A DNA stretch of 64,000 nucleotides from Pseudomonadota bacterium (lineage in GTDB: Bacteria > Pseudomonadota > Alphaproteobacteria > Rhizobiales > Xanthobacteraceae): positions 1-64,000 of the forward strand of contig JAEYAU010000253.1 of the NCBI GenBank assembly GCA_023404705.1, given 5' to 3'. The number at the start of each line of letters is the position of its first letter. Position 1 is the first letter of the stretch. This document shows, in pieces, positions 56,505-63,870 of the stretch. Made by a program: the position numbers and the translations under genes. The notes under the pieces are model-generated. The model saw only the letters and a program-made list of their open reading frames with translations. It had not been told where the DNA came from and searched no databases.

Positions 56505-57686
56505 ATGGCCGCAGCCACAGCATCGACCCGCGATCTGAGACTGGACCTGTTCCGGGGGCTCGCCCTCTGGTTCATCTTCCTCGACCACATCCCGTCGAAC
56601 GTCGTCAATTGGCTGACCATCCGCAATTACGGCTTCAGCGATGCGGCCGAGGTCTTTGTCTTCATCTCGGGCTACACGGCGGCCTTCGTCTACGGCAACA
56701 TCATGCTCAAGCGCGGCTTCCTGCCGGCGGGAGCCAAGATCTGGAAGCGCGCCTGGACCGTCTACGTCGCGCAGATCTTTCTCTTTGCGGTGTTCATGGC
56801 GGAGATCAGCTACGTCTCGCGCACCTTCGACAACCCGCTCTATCTCGAAGAGATGAACATCTTCGAGTTCCTGCGCGAGCCGGACGTCACGCTCCTGCAG
56901 GCCTTCATGCTGAAGTTCACGCCCGTGTTCATGGACGTGCTGCCGCTCTATATCGTGCTGCTGCTCGCCTTCCCGATCATCCTCTGGACGCTGCTGCGCT
57001 ATCCCTATGTGGCGCTCGCCGCCTCTGCGGTGCTCTACGCCATGAGCCTCAGGTTCGGCTGGAATTTCCCCTCCTATCCGAGCGGCGGTTGGTTCTTCAA
57101 TCCGCTCGCCTGGCAGCTCATCTTCGTGTTCGGCGCCTGGTGCGGCCTCGGCGGTCCGCAGCGGCTCGGCCCGATCGTGCAATCGCCGTGGGTCACCGGC
57201 ATCGCGGTCGCTTACCTCGTCTTCGCTTTTCTCATCGTGATGACCTGGTATTTCCCGTCGCTGCAGCACTTCGTACCGCGCTGGCTCGCCGATGCGATGT
57301 ATCCGATCGACAAGACCAATCAGGACATTCTGCGCTTCCTGCATTTCGTCGCGCTCGCCATCGTCGTGGTGCGCCTCGTGCCGGTGGACTGGCCGGGCCT
57401 GCGCTCGCGCTTCGCGTGGCCAGCCATCGTCTGTGGTCAGCATTCGCTCGAGATATTCTGCCTCGGCGTGTTCCTGTCGTTTGCGGGACATTTCGTAAGT
57501 GTTGAGATCTCGGGCTCCATTCCGGCGCAGGTCTTAATCAGCCTTGCAGGAATTGGGATTATGGTCGCAGCCGCCTCCGTATTCTCGTGGTATAAGCGGA
57601 GCATCGAGGGGAAGGGTTCCGGGTCGCGGTCAAAGCCGAAGCCGCAACAGGCGACGGACGCGGCGTCTGCCGGTGCAGAAGCATGA
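56505..57686 (+). CDS. opgC: OpgC-domain membrane acyltransferase-like protein
   Basis: A 393-residue membrane protein with about ten helices. The OpgC/acyltransferase-3 entry is RDLRLDLFRGLALWFIFLDHIPSNVVNWLTIRNYGFSDAAEVFVFISGYTAAFVYG (residues about 9-65). OpgC O-acylates (for example succinylates) periplasmic glucans. The C-terminal tail is Lys/Ser/Ala-rich. ATG 56505 is preferred over an upstream TTG inside the repeat. It overlaps the first SGNH gene by 4 bp, suggesting a joint role in periplasmic glycan acylation. Confidence 0.88.
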   Translation: MAAATASTRDLRLDLFRGLALWFIFLDHIPSNVVNWLTIRNYGFSDAAEVFVFISGYTAAFVYGNIMLKRGFLPAGAKIWKRAWTVYVAQIFLFAVFMAEISYVSRTFDNPLYLEEMNIFEFLREPDVTLLQAFMLKFTPVFMDVLPLYIVLLLAFPIILWTLLRYPYVALAASAVLYAMSLRFGWNFPSYPSGGWFFNPLAWQLIFVFGAWCGLGGPQRLGPIVQSPWVTGIAVAYLVFAFLIVMTWYFPSLQHFVPRWLADAMYPIDKTNQDILRFLHFVALAIVVVRLVPVDWPGLRSRFAWPAIVCGQHSLEIFCLGVFLSFAGHFVSVEISGSIPAQVLISLAGIGIMVAAASVFSWYKRSIEGKGSGSRSKPKPQQATDAASAGAEA

Positions 57687-58438
57687 GACGACTGCTCGCT
57701 GGGTTGATCGGGATTTTCACGTATGCGGCGGTCGCCGCGGCTGCGGATGAATCCGCCTGCGCGATTGCGTCGCATCTCGTTGAAGTCGATGCCACGCTGC
57801 CGCGTGTCACGGCCGCGCTCACGAAATCTCACGCCCTGTCGATCGCCGTGATCGGTACGTCGTCCTCGATGCTGCCCGGCCCGCAGGGCGCGCAACTCGC
57901 CTATCCGGCGCGGCTCGAGGCCGCGCTCTCCGCCCGGCTGCAAGGCGTGACCGTGAAGGTGACCACCGACGTGGCGCCGCGCCGCACCGCCGCCGACATG
58001 GCGGAGGGTTTCCCGAAGCTTCTCGAAACGCAGCATCCGACGCTGGTGGTCTGGCAGACGGGCACTTTCGACGCCATCCGCGGCATCGAGACCGAGGCCT
58101 TCAGCACCGCGCTCGAGAACGGAATCAAGACGCTGCACGAGGGCGGCGCCGACGTCGTGTTCGTGAACCAGCAGTACAGCCCGCGCACCGAGAACATGAT
58201 CGCGACGACGGCTTACACAGACACCATCCGCTGGGTTGCACTGCAATATGAAGTTCCGCTGTTCGACCGCACCGCGATCATGCGGCATTGGAACGAGCTC
58301 GGCACCTTCGACCTCCAGGGCGCGACCAAGAAGCTTGACACGGCCGCCCGGGTCCATGATTGCATTGGGCAATTGCTCGCTAAACTCATCACAAAAGCCG
58401 CAAAGGCAAACGGGATCGCGTCAGGGGACCACCGCTAG
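57683..58438 (+). CDS. SGNH-hydrolase-like protein, degenerate active site
   Basis: A 251-residue exported protein (signal peptide ending AVAAAADE) with an SGNH fold like its neighbour. Block I Ser is kept (VIGTSSSM, about residues 57-62). The block III Asn is Phe (TGTFD, 126-130), the block II Gly-Asn segment is altered (VTTDVAPRRTA), and the DxxH of block V is absent (LGTFDLQGATKKLDT). It is therefore probably not a normal esterase. It may bind acyl-glycan or regulate the partner at 58439. Coupled to opgC by a 4-bp overlap. Confidence 0.82.
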   Translation: MRRLLAGLIGIFTYAAVAAAADESACAIASHLVEVDATLPRVTAALTKSHALSIAVIGTSSSMLPGPQGAQLAYPARLEAALSARLQGVTVKVTTDVAPRRTAADMAEGFPKLLETQHPTLVVWQTGTFDAIRGIETEAFSTALENGIKTLHEGGADVVFVNQQYSPRTENMIATTAYTDTIRWVALQYEVPLFDRTAIMRHWNELGTFDLQGATKKLDTAARVHDCIGQLLAKLITKAAKANGIASGDHR

Positions 58439-59275
58439 ATGAAGCTCCTTCGCTGTGCGCCGGCGTATTCGGCAGCCTGTTTCGCTCTGTCCTTCCTGCC
58501 TTTGGTGACCGGCTCCGCGCCCGCCGCGGCGCAGGAGCCCGCATGCCGTGCGCCGAGCGAGGTCTATCGCTTCGACGATCCGCTCGAGCGCGTCGTCAAG
58601 CGCATCGGCAGCGGACAGTCGCTCAAGATCGTCGCCATCGGCTCCTCGTCCACCGCGGGCGCCGGCGCATCCTCGCCGGCCGCGAGCTATCCGAGCCGGC
58701 TCGAAGCCGAGCTGCAGACGCGTCTTCCGGGCATCACCGTCAAGGTCATCAATCGCGGCATCAACGGCGAAGTCGCGACCGACATGATCAAGCGCTTCGA
58801 GACCGAGGTGTTTCCCGAGAAGCCGGATCTGATCATCTGGCAGGTCGGCACCAACTCGGTGCTGCGCGATCGCAACGTGCTCGGCGATGCTTCGATCATC
58901 CACGATGGCCTCGAGCAGCTGCTCGCCACCGGCGCCGACGTCGTGGTGATGAACTCGCAGTTCGCCCCGAAGGTGCTCGCCAAGCCGGACGCCGAGCGCA
59001 TGGTCGACATCGTCGGCGCCGAGACCAAGGATGTCGGCGCGCGGCTGTTCGATCGCTTCGCGATGATGCGCTACTGGTCCGAGACCGAGCGCATGTCGTT
59101 CGACACCTTCGTCCATCCGGACGGCCTGCATCTCAACGACTGGAGCTACGCCTGCGTCGCCAAGGTGCTGGCCGCTGCCATCCTCGACGGCGCCAACCTC
59201 CCGGTCGCCACCGCCAAGGCCGCGCCGACGACGCCGACCGCGCCCGCCACCGCCGCGCGCGTGCAGACGCGGTAG
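58439..59275 (+). CDS. SGNH/GDSL hydrolase
   Basis: A 278-residue exported hydrolase: signal peptide ending AAAQEP, block I VAIGSSSTAGAGA (Ser near 69-71), block II INRGINGEVA, block III VGTNS (136-140), block V HPDGLHLND with Asp228 and His231. All catalytic blocks are intact. It starts directly after the stop of the preceding SGNH-like gene. With OpgC it may transfer or remove acyl groups on periplasmic glucans, which is inference. The C-terminal 30 residues are Thr/Pro/Ala-rich. Confidence 0.88.
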   Translation: MKLLRCAPAYSAACFALSFLPLVTGSAPAAAQEPACRAPSEVYRFDDPLERVVKRIGSGQSLKIVAIGSSSTAGAGASSPAASYPSRLEAELQTRLPGITVKVINRGINGEVATDMIKRFETEVFPEKPDLIIWQVGTNSVLRDRNVLGDASIIHDGLEQLLATGADVVVMNSQFAPKVLAKPDAERMVDIVGAETKDVGARLFDRFAMMRYWSETERMSFDTFVHPDGLHLNDWSYACVAKVLAAAILDGANLPVATAKAAPTTPTAPATAARVQTR

Positions 59276-59289
59276 AACTCGGAACGTCG

Positions 59290-59321
59290 GGCGGGTTAGC
59301 TGCGCAGCGGCGTAACCCGCC
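59290..59321. repeat. palindrome GGCGGGTTA/TAACCCGCC
   Basis: A 9-bp arm repeat around GCTGCGCAGCGGCG, a common Hyphomicrobiales intergenic palindrome type. It sits between the convergent SGNH and metZ stops and may act as a bidirectional transcript end. Confidence 0.65.
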
Positions 59322-59328
59322 GCAAACC

Positions 59329-60513
59329 TCACACCTTCTCCAACGCCGCGTAGATATCCTCGCAGATGTCGTCGGGATGTTCGAGCCCGGCCGAGAGGCG
59401 CAGCAATCCGTCGCTGATGCCGAGCTCGGCGCGCGCCTCGGGCGTGAGCCGCTGGTGCGTGGTCGTCGCGGGATGCGTGATGAGAGACTTCGCGTCGCCG
59501 AGATTGTTGCTGATCTTGATCAACTGCAGCGCGTCCTGGAAACGGAACGCGCCGCCCTTGCCGCCCGCGACCTCGAAGGCGACCAGCGTCGAGCCGCCGC
59601 GCATCTGCTTCTGCACCAGCGCGGCCTGCGGATGGTCGGGCCGTCCCGGATAGATCAGCCGCGTGATCTTCGGATGCTCTGCGAGCATGACCGCGATCGC
59701 CGCCGCCGTGTCGGTCTGCCGCCGCACGCGCACGCCGAGCGTCTCCAGTCCTTTCAGCAGCACCCAGGCATTGAACGGCGAGATCGACGGCCCGGTCTGC
59801 CGGATGAACTGGTGCACGTTCTTGGTGATGAACTCTTCCGAGGCGAGGATCACGCCGCCGAGGCAGCGGCCTTGTCCGTCGATGTGCTTGGTCGCCGAGT
59901 AGACGACGCAGTCGGCGCCGAGCGCCAGTGGGCTCTGGAACAGCGGCGTCGCGAACACATTGTCGACCACCAGCGTCGCGCCCGCGTCGTGCGCGATCTT
60001 GGCGATCGCCTCGATGTCGAGCACTTCGAGTGTCGGGTTGGTCGGCGACTCCAGGAAGAACGTCTTGGTGTTCGGCCGCACCGCCTTGCGCCATGCGTCG
60101 AGATCGTTGCCGTCGACGATGGTCGACGCGATGCCGTAGCGCGGGAGATACTCTTGCAGCACATAGAGGCACGAGCCGAACAGCGCCTTCGCGCCGACCA
60201 CGTGGTCGCCCGCCTTGAGCTGACCCATCAGCGAGAGCGTCACGGCCGCCATGCCGGTCGCGACCGCACGTGCGGCCTCGGCGCCTTCGAGCTCCGCCAT
60301 GCGCTGCTCGAACATCGAGACCGTGGGATTGCCGTAGCGCGAATAGATGTAGCCGGGATCGTTGCCTTTGAAGCGTGCCTCGGCGGTCGCCGCGTCGTCG
60401 TAGACGTAGCCCTGGGTGAGGAACAGCGCTTCCGAGGTTTCGCCGAACTGCGAGCGCAGCGTCCCCGAATGGACGAGCCGGGTCTCCGGGCGATAGGGCT
60501 TCGATGCGGGCAT
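59329..60513 (-). CDS. metZ: O-succinylhomoserine sulfhydrylase
   Basis: A 394-residue Cys/Met-metabolism PLP enzyme: YVYDDAATAEARFKGNDPGYIYSRYGNPT, AVATGMAAV, ESPTNPTLEVLDI, VVDNVFATPLFQSPLALGAD and the PLP lysine in VVYSATKHIDGQGRCLGG. It makes homocysteine from O-succinylhomoserine and sulfide. ATG 60513 has GGAGG upstream; the frame extends to 60660 only through the leader. The leader carries a SAM-II aptamer and an attenuator, fitting feedback by S-adenosylmethionine. Confidence 0.95.
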   Translation of the reverse strand: MPASKPYRPETRLVHSGTLRSQFGETSEALFLTQGYVYDDAATAEARFKGNDPGYIYSRYGNPTVSMFEQRMAELEGAEAARAVATGMAAVTLSLMGQLKAGDHVVGAKALFGSCLYVLQEYLPRYGIASTIVDGNDLDAWRKAVRPNTKTFFLESPTNPTLEVLDIEAIAKIAHDAGATLVVDNVFATPLFQSPLALGADCVVYSATKHIDGQGRCLGGVILASEEFITKNVHQFIRQTGPSISPFNAWVLLKGLETLGVRVRRQTDTAAAIAVMLAEHPKITRLIYPGRPDHPQAALVQKQMRGGSTLVAFEVAGGKGGAFRFQDALQLIKISNNLGDAKSLITHPATTTHQRLTPEARAELGISDGLLRLSAGLEHPDDICEDIYAALEKV

Positions 60514-60530
60514 CACGGCCTCCGGGCCAC

Positions 60531-60563
60531 AAAAAATCCCGGCCGGGGGGTGCCGTGGCCGGG
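60531..60563 (-). terminator. attenuator terminator in the metZ leader
   Basis: On the minus strand CCCGGCC (60563-60557) pairs with GGCCGGG (60544-60538), followed by ATTTTTT (to 60531). It lies 18 bp before the metZ ATG. The same CCCGGCC can instead pair with GGCCGGG right after the SAM-II aptamer (60581-60575), an antiterminator. Confidence 0.75.
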
Positions 60564-60581
60564 CTGCCTGCATCCCCGGCC

Positions 60582-60640
60582 TTTTAGCGAGTTGTTTAAC
60601 GTGGCTGCAAGCCGGCCGGCTCAAATGACCACGGGATAAG
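60582..60640 (-). ncRNA. SAM-II riboswitch upstream of metZ
   Basis: The minus strand reads CGTGGTCATTTGAGCCGG, then CCGGCTTGCAGCCACG, then TTAAACAACTCGCTAAAA. These are the conserved SAM-II (metA motif) segments: P1 from CGTGG with CCACG, the CATTTGAGCCGG region, GCTTGCAGCCACGTTAAACAA and a terminal GCTAAA pseudoknot strand. It binds S-adenosylmethionine. The attenuator that follows suggests transcriptional control here. Confidence 0.88.
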
Positions 60641-60711
60641 CGGTTGTTTAGGCGCGCCATGCCTTCCCGTCAAGACGCTCATCGGCTAGCACGGGCGCGA
60701 GGAATGTGCTG

Positions 60712-61812
60712 ATGCCGCTTGGCTTTTCTGCCCACGACAAGGGGATTCTGCCCGACCGCATGATCGCGGCGCTCGCTGAGAGCGGCGCGATCCGGCCGGC
60801 CCGTCCGTTCGCCGCCGATCAGATCCAGCCCGCGAGCCTCGACCTGCGTCTCGGCGCCGTCGCCTACCGGGTGCGCGCGAGCTTCATGCCGGGTCCGCAG
60901 GCGACCGTCGCGGAGCGCACCGCCGACCTCAAGCTGCACGAGATCTCGCTCGCGCAGGGCGCCGTGCTTGAGACCGGATGCGTCTATATCGTGCCGCTGC
61001 TCGAGACGCTCGCGCTGCCGTCCGACCTCACGGCCGCCGCCAACCCGAAGAGCTCCACGGGCCGCATCGACGTGTTCACGCGCGTGATCAGCGACAAGAG
61101 CCGTGGCTTCGACCAGATCGCGGCCGGCTATCACGGGCCGCTCTATGCCGAGATCTCGCCGCGCACCTTCCCGGTGCTGGTGCGCGAGGGCTCGCGCCTC
61201 TCGCAGATCCGCTTCCGCCGCGGCCACGCGCTGCTCGACCAGACGCAGCTCGCCGACCTGCACGCGCAGCAGCGCCTGGTCGATTCCGATCAGGCGGATT
61301 TCGCCGGCGGCATCTCGGTCGGCGTCGATCTCGCGGGCATCGACGGCCGCGTCGGCTATCGCGCCAAGCGCCACACCGGCCTGATCGATGTCGACCGTCG
61401 CGACGGCTACGACGTCGCGGATTTCTGGGAGCCGATTGCGGCGCGCGCCGACAAGACGCTGATCCTCGATCCGGACGAGTTCTACATCCTGGCCTCGAAG
61501 GAAGCCGTGCAGGTGCCGCCCGACCACGCGGCCGAGATGGTGCCGTTCGATCCGCTGGTCGGCGAATTCCGCGTGCACTATGCGGGCTTCTTCGATCCCG
61601 GCTTCGGCTATGCGGGCGCCGGCGGCAAGGGCGCGCGCGCCGTGCTCGAGGTGCGCTCGCGCGAGGTGCCCTTCATCCTCGAGCACGGACAGATCGTCGG
61701 CCGCCTTGTCTACGAGAAGCTGATGGCTACACCTGAGAAGCTCTACGGCATGGGCATCGGCTCGAACTATCAGGCGCAGGGCCTGAAGCTCTCCAAGCAT
61801 TTCCGCGCGTAA
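60712..61812 (+). CDS. dcd: 2'-deoxycytidine 5'-triphosphate deaminase (long form)
   Basis: A 366-residue protein with two dUTPase/Dcd-fold halves, the long form typical of alphaproteobacteria. Segments: IQPASLDLRLGAVAYRVRASF, ANPKSSTGRIDVFTRVISD, YAEISPRTFPVLVREGSRLSQIRF, and in the second half YILASKEAVQVPPDHAAEM and EVPFILEHGQIVGRLVYEKL. It converts dCTP to dUTP. ATG 60712 lies 8 nt after GAGGA; GTG 60706 is too close. It is divergent from metZ. Confidence 0.92.
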   Translation: MPLGFSAHDKGILPDRMIAALAESGAIRPARPFAADQIQPASLDLRLGAVAYRVRASFMPGPQATVAERTADLKLHEISLAQGAVLETGCVYIVPLLETLALPSDLTAAANPKSSTGRIDVFTRVISDKSRGFDQIAAGYHGPLYAEISPRTFPVLVREGSRLSQIRFRRGHALLDQTQLADLHAQQRLVDSDQADFAGGISVGVDLAGIDGRVGYRAKRHTGLIDVDRRDGYDVADFWEPIAARADKTLILDPDEFYILASKEAVQVPPDHAAEMVPFDPLVGEFRVHYAGFFDPGFGYAGAGGKGARAVLEVRSREVPFILEHGQIVGRLVYEKLMATPEKLYGMGIGSNYQAQGLKLSKHFRA

Positions 61813-61815
61813 CTC

Positions 61816-62631
61816 CTACTGGACCGCGCCGCGTCCTGCGACATCGGCACGCAGCGCCGCGATCTCGGCCTTCAGCGCCTTGACCTCGCGCACCAGCGGC
61901 GCGGCTTCCTCATGCATCATCTCGCGCTCGGCTTCGCGCTCGGCCGCCTGCTCCTTCTGATACTCGTCCTGCATCGCATTGACGATGATGCCGATGAACA
62001 GGTTCAGGATCGTGAAGGTGGTCCCGACGATGAACGGGATGAAGAACAGCCAGGCGTAGGGAAACTTCTCCATGATCGGCTTCACCACGCCGTCCACCCA
62101 GCCTTCCAGCGTCATGATGGTGAACAGCGTGAACAGCGAGGCGCCGAGCGTGCCGAACAGGTGCGGAAAGTCCTCGCCGAACAGGTTCACGGCCATCACG
62201 GCGCAGACGTAGTAGATGAGCCCGATCAGCATCACGATCGAGCTCATGCCGGGCAGCGCACTGATCAAGCCGCCGACCACGCGCCGCAGCGACGACACCA
62301 CGGTGACGAGTCGCAACAGGCGCAGCACGCGCAGCGCGCGCAGCACCGTGAAGGCTTCGCTCGCCGGCGCCAGCGAGATGCCGACCACCAGGAAGTCGAA
62401 GATGTTCCACCCGTCGCGGAAGAAGGCGAGGCGCTGGATCAGGATGCGTCCGAACAGCTCGAGCACGAACACCGCCAGGATCACGCGATCGATCAGGTGC
62501 AGGAGGTCGCCATAGCGCACCATCACCTCGCGGTTGGTCTCCAGCCCGAGCGTCACCGCGTTGAAGATGATGAGCGCCATGATGATGCGCTCGGTTCTCG
62601 GATGCTGAACGATGTCGCGCAGCCAGGTCAT
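61816..62631 (-). CDS. voltage-gated cation channel, single-repeat, TLEGW filter (copy 1)
   Basis: A 271-residue bacterial Nav/Cav-type subunit. S4 carries Arg98, 101, 104 and 107 at every third position (TVLRALRVLRLLRL). The pore has the filter TLEGWVD at residues 174-180. The S6 region is FTILNLFIGIIVNAMQDEY, and a C-terminal coiled coil follows (KEQAAEREAEREMMHEEAAP and on). NaChBac-type sodium channels read TLESW; Gly in that position is known from the calcium channel CavMr. Copy 2 upstream is the same length. ATG 62631 removes a spurious upstream extension. Confidence 0.92.
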   Translation of the reverse strand: MTWLRDIVQHPRTERIIMALIIFNAVTLGLETNREVMVRYGDLLHLIDRVILAVFVLELFGRILIQRLAFFRDGWNIFDFLVVGISLAPASEAFTVLRALRVLRLLRLVTVVSSLRRVVGGLISALPGMSSIVMLIGLIYYVCAVMAVNLFGEDFPHLFGTLGASLFTLFTIMTLEGWVDGVVKPIMEKFPYAWLFFIPFIVGTTFTILNLFIGIIVNAMQDEYQKEQAAEREAEREMMHEEAAPLVREVKALKAEIAALRADVAGRGAVQ

Positions 62632-62683
62632 CGATTTCCCCGCAATAAGGACGCCGGCATTGCCATGGTTCGCTCGCGCCCTG

Positions 62684-63499
62684 TCAAGCGTCCGCGCGCG
62701 GCGCGAGGTCGCGGCGCAAGGCCGCGATCTCGGCCTGCAGGGCCTGGATCTCGCGCACCAGCGGCACCGTCTCCTCGTGCACCATCTCGCGCTCGGCCTC
62801 GCGCTCCGCCGCCTGCTCCTTGGCATACTCGTCCTGCATGCTGTTGACGATGATGCCGATGAACAGGTTGAGGATCGTGAAGGTGGTGCCGACGATGAAC
62901 GGAATGAAGAACAGCCAGGCGTAAGGGTGCGTCTCCATGATCGGCTTGACCACGCCCTCGACCCAGCCTTCCAGCGTCATGATGGTGAACAGCGTGAACA
63001 GCGAGGTCGCCAGCGTGCCGAACAGGTTGGGGAATTCGGCGCCGTAGAGATTCACGGCCATCACGGCGCAGACGTAGTAGATGAGCCCGATCAGCAGCAG
63101 GATTGAGCCCATGCCGGGCAGCGCCGTGATCAGCCCGCCGACCACGCGGCGCAGCGTCGGCACCGCCGTGATCAGGCGCAGGATGCGCAGCACGCGCAGC
63201 GCGCGCAGCACCGAGAAGGCTTCGGTCGCGGGCGCAAGCGCAATGCCGACCACGACGAAGTCGAAGATGTTCCAGCCGTCGCGGAAGAATGCGAGCCGCT
63301 GCACGATCAGCCGCGCCAGCAGCTCCACCACGAACACGGCCAGCACCACGCGATCGATCAGGTCCAGGAACCAGCCGAACTTCGCCATCGCGGTCTGGCT
63401 GGTCTCGATGCCGAGCGTCACCGCATTGATGACGATCAGGCCCATGATGAATCGGTCGGTGCGCGGGTCCTCGACCACACGGCGCAGAGCTTCGAGCAC
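62684..63499 (-). CDS. voltage-gated cation channel, single-repeat, TLEGW filter (copy 2)
   Basis: A 271-residue tandem paralogue of the channel at 61816: S4 SVLRALRVLRILRLITAVPTLRR, filter TLEGWVEG (Glu in place of the first copy's Asp), FTILNLFIGIIVNSMQDEY and the same coiled-coil tail. GTG 63499 with a GGGGGGATTT site upstream is chosen because it gives exactly the length of copy 1. The ATG at 63541 would add 14 residues. 52 bp separate the genes, so co-expression and mixed tetramers are possible. Confidence 0.92.
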   Translation of the reverse strand: MLEALRRVVEDPRTDRFIMGLIVINAVTLGIETSQTAMAKFGWFLDLIDRVVLAVFVVELLARLIVQRLAFFRDGWNIFDFVVVGIALAPATEAFSVLRALRVLRILRLITAVPTLRRVVGGLITALPGMGSILLLIGLIYYVCAVMAVNLYGAEFPNLFGTLATSLFTLFTIMTLEGWVEGVVKPIMETHPYAWLFFIPFIVGTTFTILNLFIGIIVNSMQDEYAKEQAAEREAEREMVHEETVPLVREIQALQAEIAALRRDLAPRADA

Positions 63500-63688
63500 G
63501 GAAATCCCCCCAGGAATCGGGCCAGTCTCGCGGCCGATCACGACCGCAAGATTACGGCCTCCGTGCGGTCAAGTCGCGCCTGGCAGCGTGATCCCGAAGA
63601 GGGGCGCCCGGCTGATCCAAGATGATGAGGAAGCTTCAGAATCCGGCCCTTGCGGCGCGCCGTCCGGGTTCGCTATGGTGATCGGCGC

Positions 63689-63725
63689 GCGGGCGTAGTT
63701 CAGTGGTAGAACGACAGCTTCCCAA
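63689..63725 (+). pseudogene. 5' half of tRNA-Gly(CCC), broken in the anticodon loop
   Basis: GCGGGCG (acceptor 5' strand), TA, a complete D-arm (GTTC-AGTGGTA-GAAC), G, ACAGC and the anticodon loop TTCCCAA are those of alphaproteobacterial tRNA-Gly(CCC). The next bases (TCAGT) do not pair with ACAGC and no T-arm or acceptor 3' strand follows. The tRNA is therefore split exactly at the loop, an attachment-site position used by some tyrosine recombinases. The 3' half should lie at the far end of the element. Confidence 0.85.
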
Positions 63726-63870
63726 TCAGTTTCAGCAGTCGTTACATAGCTCCACATAGTGCTCACTTGTGCCCGTTTCATCGGCACTTCTGACGTGTTA
63801 GCATCTGACCTAGATGCTCACTGATCCCCCCACCACTCCGCCTTTAGCGGTGCCACAGAGGTGCCATAGC

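Noticed and set aside
58421..60639. Long open frames on both strands across the SGNH genes and metZ.
   Set aside because: They are out-of-phase or antisense readings of genes with full catalytic motifs; their composition is Arg/Ala/Gly repeats.
63726..63870. A group I intron in the tRNA-Gly anticodon loop.
   Set aside because: No intron core or 3' exon is visible, and an integrase gene starts immediately; integration into the tRNA explains the break better.
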